A stretch of DNA of 64,000 nucleotides. It comes from an uncultured Propionimicrobium sp. Its GTDB lineage: Bacteria; Actinomycetota; Actinomycetes; Propionibacteriales; Propionibacteriaceae. A model generated the notes under the pieces. It did not search any database, was not told where the DNA came from, and saw only the letters and a program-made list of their open reading frames with translations. The stretch is taken from NCBI GenBank assembly GCA_946221385.1, contig CAMIGX010000003.1, positions 62,001 through 126,000 on the forward strand, read 5' to 3'. The position numbers were made by a program, and so were the translations under genes. Positions 61,003 through 64,000 of this stretch are shown here, piece after piece (the stretch's first letter is position 1; each line of letters opens with the position of its first letter).

Positions 61003-63162
61003 TTAGACCGGGCAGCTCAGCGTGCCGCGGGATTCGCTGCGGGCCCATTCTTCACCGCTAAGCGGCACTCGGATATCGACCCGCCCAGTGCACTGGAGTT
61101 TGTTGTTGAAGACGAACTGCAACTTGATCGTCTCCTGCGGACTGATATGGGTGCGGGTCACTGAAAGTTTCGCGGTGTCGACGACCGCGTTATTGATCTT
61201 CAGCTCAGCGGTCACTTCGCCAGAAATTGCGCAGACGGTAGAGCCATAGTTGGTCAGCGATAACGTCAACACCGGCTGGCCGTGTTCGTTCAGCGTGATA
61301 TCGCCGACCCGGCCCAATGCGGATCGAGCGCAGCCAGCCGCACTCGGGTCGATCGTGCCGGGATCGGGATTGGTTGTCGGACTGGGGGACGGCGTAGCTG
61401 ACGTGGCGGTCGTCGAAGGACCAACAGTCACGCTCGTAGCGGACGTCACGGTCGGTGTGATCGTCGCGGTTGGCGTCGGAGCCGAAGTCAGCGTTGGCGT
61501 CGGCGCTGAAGTCGGCGTCACAGTCAGGCTTACGCTCGGCGAAGGGCTGCCGGCTGACGGGCTTGGCGTAGCCGTGGCGCTGTCTTGCAGGGTCGGCGTC
61601 ACCGTCGGTGTAGCGGTGATCGTCGGGGTGGGTGCTGTGGTGACGGTTGGTGTTGGTGCGCTCGTCACTGTTGGGGTTGCCGTCGGGGTGGCCTCGATCG
61701 TCGGCGTCGGCGTGGTTGGTGTCAGCGTTGGAGTCGATGACGGAGTTGCGCTGGCGGTATCGCTGCCTGTAGGCGTAGGTGCCACCGTGATCGTTGGCGT
61801 GGGCGACAGCGTGTTCGTCGGCGTCGGCGTGGTTGGTGTCAGCGTTGGAGTTGGTGACGGCGTTGCGGTGGCGGTATCGCTAATTGTTGGCGTCGGTGCA
61901 ACCGTCACGGAGCGGCTTGGGCTGATGATCGAGGCCGGCGGCTTAGCAGTCGTCGACGCAACGCTGAGCGTCGGTGTGGGCTTCCTGGTGACGGTGGGCG
62001 TCGCGCTAGGAGTGCTGGGGTCGACTCGGGGGGTCAACGTAGGGGGGACGGATGCTGAGCGAGTCAGCGTCACCTCCGCTGTCGGTGGCCGTGTGGGCGT
62101 CGAGCTAGGTGTAGTAGGCCGCCAAGTCACCGTGGGTGTTGGGTCTGCTGGGACCGTGATGGTGACGGTAACTCCAGCCGACGGGTTGCTCGATGCGGTC
62201 GTCGCAGGCGCGGTTACCGTTGGCGTCGGGGCGACAGTCGGCGACGCCGGAACGGTAACCGTCACGGTCGCGCCAGCGCTTGGCGAGGTCGAAGCAGTGA
62301 TGGCAGGCGTCGGCGAAATGCTGGGTGTAGCCGAGCCAGTCACCGTCGCAGAGGGTACGGCAGACGCTGATGCGCTGGGTGACGGCAGCGGCGTCACGAC
62401 ATCCTTCGAAGGCGCGGGAATGGCCGTGCTGCTCGAAGCTGCTGGGGTGGGAGTCGTCGGATTTTCGCTTTGCGATGGCGTCGTGAGCGGGGCCGAAGTC
62501 GACGGGCTGCTTGGTGCCGGTGGGAGCGATGTCTGAGCAACTGAGGGTTGCGGCGCAGGCTGCGTCGGAGTGGAACGATTGACAGCCGGGTCAGGGCCGG
62601 GCTGCGGCGCCGGAATGACGGGCGCTGTCGTCGGTGATTGGGCAGGACGACCATGCTCGATTGCAGGACGTTCCTCGACGTCCGGCAACTGATTTTGCCT
62701 CGGCTCGTCGACAGGTTGCTGCTCAGCAATTGGTTGCTCAGCGGGCTGCTGCTCAGCGACAGTGGGCGCGGCCGAGGCTGCTGGCGCGCTCGCCCGTGCG
62801 GTTGGCGTCGCATTCGAAGTCGCCGATGCGCTGGCGCTAGGCGAAGGGCTATTTGCCGAAGCTGTGCTCGAGCGGGCAGCCGAAGCGGTCGGCTGGGCGC
62901 TGGAATTTGCAGAGCTGCCGGTCTGCACGATGACGGTGGGCTGCGGAGGTTCTTGGTCGCCGCCCTCGTTGAGCAGCATCGAACCGACGACGACACCAGC
63001 GGTCGCAACACCCGCGACGCCCGCAATGCTCAAGCCGACGGTCCAAGCTGTCGCAGTCGATGCGGCCGCGGCGGCGCTGGCGACCGAGTTCGCAGCGAGT
63101 TGCTGGCTGAAGGCGCTGGGCTGTGGTTCGACAGCCTTCAGTTGATCAAAAATGTTGGCCAT
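61003..63162 (-). CDS. Single-pass membrane protein with long Ser/Thr/Pro-rich stalk and Cys-containing C-terminal domain
   Basis: A 719-residue protein that starts at ATG 63162, overlapping the sigma-factor stop (TGATG). Residues 1-40 are cytoplasmic and a membrane helix lies at about 41-63 (TVGLSIAGVAGVATAGVVVG). Residues about 75-600 are low-complexity Pro/Ser/Thr/Ala, with many TPTPT- and TVAPTPT-type repeats, a mucin-like extracellular stalk. The last 115 residues (GCARSALGRVGDITLN, LTNYGSTVCAISGEV, LQFVFNNKLQCTGRV, GTLSCPV) form a four-Cys beta domain of the DUF4232/CARDB-like type. Coupling with an ECF sigma factor suggests a surface sensor or anti-sigma factor, but no zinc anti-sigma motif is visible. 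The frame is intact despite the repeats. Confidence 0.78.
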   Translation of the reverse strand: MANIFDQLKAVEPQPSAFSQQLAANSVASAAAAASTATAWTVGLSIAGVAGVATAGVVVGSMLLNEGGDQEPPQPTVIVQTGSSANSSAQPTASAARSSTASANSPSPSASASATSNATPTARASAPAASAAPTVAEQQPAEQPIAEQQPVDEPRQNQLPDVEERPAIEHGRPAQSPTTAPVIPAPQPGPDPAVNRSTPTQPAPQPSVAQTSLPPAPSSPSTSAPLTTPSQSENPTTPTPAASSSTAIPAPSKDVVTPLPSPSASASAVPSATVTGSATPSISPTPAITASTSPSAGATVTVTVPASPTVAPTPTVTAPATTASSNPSAGVTVTITVPADPTPTVTWRPTTPSSTPTRPPTAEVTLTRSASVPPTLTPRVDPSTPSATPTVTRKPTPTLSVASTTAKPPASIISPSRSVTVAPTPTISDTATATPSPTPTLTPTTPTPTNTLSPTPTITVAPTPTGSDTASATPSSTPTLTPTTPTPTIEATPTATPTVTSAPTPTVTTAPTPTITATPTVTPTLQDSATATPSPSAGSPSPSVSLTVTPTSAPTPTLTSAPTPTATITPTVTSATSVTVGPSTTATSATPSPSPTTNPDPGTIDPSAAGCARSALGRVGDITLNEHGQPVLTLSLTNYGSTVCAISGEVTAELKINNAVVDTAKLSVTRTHISPQETIKLQFVFNNKLQCTGRVDIRVPLSGEEWARSESRGTLSCPV

Positions 63163-63830
63163 CAGTTCACACCCCCTGCCCTACGCGCTGGCACATGCGA
63201 GCCAGATTTTGCATCTCTAGTCACGGCCCGACGGCCGCGTTTTACGCTGCGCACTTCGGAATCTGCGTCGTTGGCCGGAACGGTCCGCGTCCCGCGGCCC
63301 GGGGCAGCGTCGACGTCATCGTTGGTGACGACGTCGCCAGGCTCGAGCTCGCGCTCAGCCTCTAGATCCATGCGCATCTTCTTTAGGGCACGGTGTGCAG
63401 TCACCCGCACCCAGCTGTCGTCACGACCGAAATCAGCCGCGACATCTGAAACACTGCGATCGTCAAGATAGCGAGCGATGACGATCGAACGTTCAGTCGG
63501 GTTTAACACGCTCATCGCGTTGGCTAGCGAGATTTCCAGATCCAAGCCTTCCCACGGATCGACCGTTTCGGGTTTGAGAACCTCAGCTGGACGCTCGTGG
63601 AAGCTGCGACGACGCGTCATTCCCAGGAAGTGATTGGTCAGGATTGAGTGCAAGTAAGCCGGCTTGTTACTGGCCGCGTCCACCTGACGCCAGCGTTTCA
63701 AAGCGATTTCGGCGGTGTCTTGCACGAGATCCTCAGCAAGCTGCCAGTCGTGGCATAGCAGTAGGGCGCGCCGGAACAATGCTGGGGTCTGCTCCACCAG
63801 CAAGTCCTGATACGTGCCGGGTACGGCCAT
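63162..63830 (-). CDS. ECF-type RNA polymerase sigma factor (SigE-like group)
   Basis: A 222-residue sigma-70-family factor with region 2 (ALFRRALLLCHDWQLAEDLVQDTAEIALKRW, about residues 15-50) and region 4 (LNPTERSIVIARYLDDRSVSDVAADFGRDDSWVRV, about 110-150). A C-terminal charged tail of about 60 residues has no clear partner in classical ECF factors. ATG 63830 follows AAAGGAAGCC. It overlaps the downstream mucin-like membrane gene by 1 nt, so both are co-translated. It may read its own promoter; I could not identify an ECF promoter. Confidence 0.9.
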   Translation of the reverse strand: MAVPGTYQDLLVEQTPALFRRALLLCHDWQLAEDLVQDTAEIALKRWRQVDAASNKPAYLHSILTNHFLGMTRRRSFHERPAEVLKPETVDPWEGLDLEISLANAMSVLNPTERSIVIARYLDDRSVSDVAADFGRDDSWVRVTAHRALKKMRMDLEAERELEPGDVVTNDDVDAAPGRGTRTVPANDADSEVRSVKRGRRAVTRDAKSGSHVPARRAGGVN

Positions 63831-63931
63831 CGGCTTCCTTTGGGGATAGCGACGGCAGCGCCAAGTTCGTCCAGACGCTGCCCGCTCGAGGGTTCAGCAT
63901 AGACGACTCCAAACCATGTTGCACCGTGGAA

Positions 63932-63964
63932 GTCTGCCGGCCGATGGTTGGTGGGCCGGCAGAC
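63932..63964. terminator. Possible transcription terminator near the right edge
   Basis: The perfect 11-bp inverted repeat GTCTGCCGGCC / GGCCGGCAGAC (63932-63942, 63954-63964) with an 11-nt loop lies upstream of the sigma-factor gene. A poor T-tract follows on both strands. It may end a transcript from beyond the right edge. Confidence 0.45.
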
Positions 63965-63978
63965 ACCACGTTCTCCCT

Positions 63979-64000
63979 AGTGATCATCGAAATGATCACT
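63979..64000. promoter_or_regulatory. 22-bp palindrome at the window edge
   Basis: AGTGATCAT-CGAA-ATGATCACT is a perfect 9-bp inverted repeat with a 4-nt spacer, 149 bp upstream of the sigma-factor start. It could be an operator or a hairpin. The owner gene is unknown because the window ends here. Confidence 0.4.

Noticed and set aside
61250..62536. A 428-residue plus-strand frame rich in Val-Gly repeats
   Set aside because: It is the antisense shadow of the Thr/Pro repeats of the minus-strand membrane protein, which is fixed by its overlap with the sigma-factor gene and its signal-anchor and Cys domain.
1..64000. CRISPR array, prophage or transposase-bearing insertion sequence
   Set aside because: No regularly spaced direct repeats of CRISPR type, no cas, integrase, phage structural or transposase genes were seen.

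Overview
The window is one 64 kb piece of a chromosome of a high-GC Gram-positive bacterium (Actinomycetota). The best guess is a member or relative of the Propionibacteriaceae. The clues are the actinobacterial gene style (TIGR03085-type protein, DUF1707 protein, CAP/LGFP-repeat exoprotein, several possibly leaderless genes), a probable pyrophosphate-dependent PEP carboxykinase of the type known from Propionibacterium, a pyruvate:ferredoxin oxidoreductase and a cytochrome bd oxidase. The last two suggest an anaerobe or microaerophile. The genus assignment is inference; no rRNA is present.

Layout. 1-2747: a heterodimeric ABC exporter (first half cut by the window edge, second half with a degenerate ATPase). 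2844-7755: 4-alpha-glucanotransferase, DEAD-box helicase and an NlpC/P60 cell-wall peptidase, all on the minus strand. 7756-8280: a divergent regulatory region with DnaA boxes in front of dnaB. 9706-12053: serC and an esterase, separated by three copies of a 77-78 bp inverted-repeat element. 12473-18864: queuosine-precursor transporter, MarC, a secreted CAP/LGFP protein, and copZ and copA. 18921-19038: an unassigned, strongly structured 118-nt element. 19161-25671: a minus-strand cluster of a dihydroorotate dehydrogenase-like protein, pyruvate:ferredoxin oxidoreductase and a GltD-like flavoprotein. 25875-28061: Nei-type glycosylase and a free-standing malonyl/palmitoyl transferase resembling that of type I fatty acid synthase, followed by two more copies of the 78 bp element. 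28369-34528: cydABDC. 34828-36964: biotin ECF transporter bioY-bioM-bioN. 37151-40768: NRAMP-like transporter with pxpABC (5-oxoprolinase).

40834-44897: the probable PPi-dependent PEP carboxykinase behind a TIGR03085 gene. 45101-47934: small membrane protein, RCK-type potassium channel and DUF985 cupin. 47978-53171: lipoprotein, GH13 enzyme, PRC-barrel/DUF2382 stress protein and CDF metal exporter. 53305-55410: large-subunit catalase. 55482-60318: tRNA-Ser(GGA), AMIN-like lipoprotein, SRP RNA and the dnaX-ybaB-recR replication/repair block. 60315-63830: DUF1707 protein, and an ECF sigma factor overlapping a 719-residue mucin-like membrane protein.

How it fits together. Pyruvate oxidation with ferredoxin (PFOR plus a GltD-like partner), PEP/oxaloacetate interconversion using pyrophosphate, and oxygen handling by cytochrome bd and catalase together outline the energy metabolism of an oxygen-tolerant fermenter. 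Genes for copper, divalent metal and biotin transport and for 5-oxoproline salvage add nutrient and stress functions. No prophage, integrase, CRISPR array or insertion sequence with a transposase is visible. The accessory signal is confined to the small 78 bp repeats, the 118-nt structured element and a few AT-richer genes.
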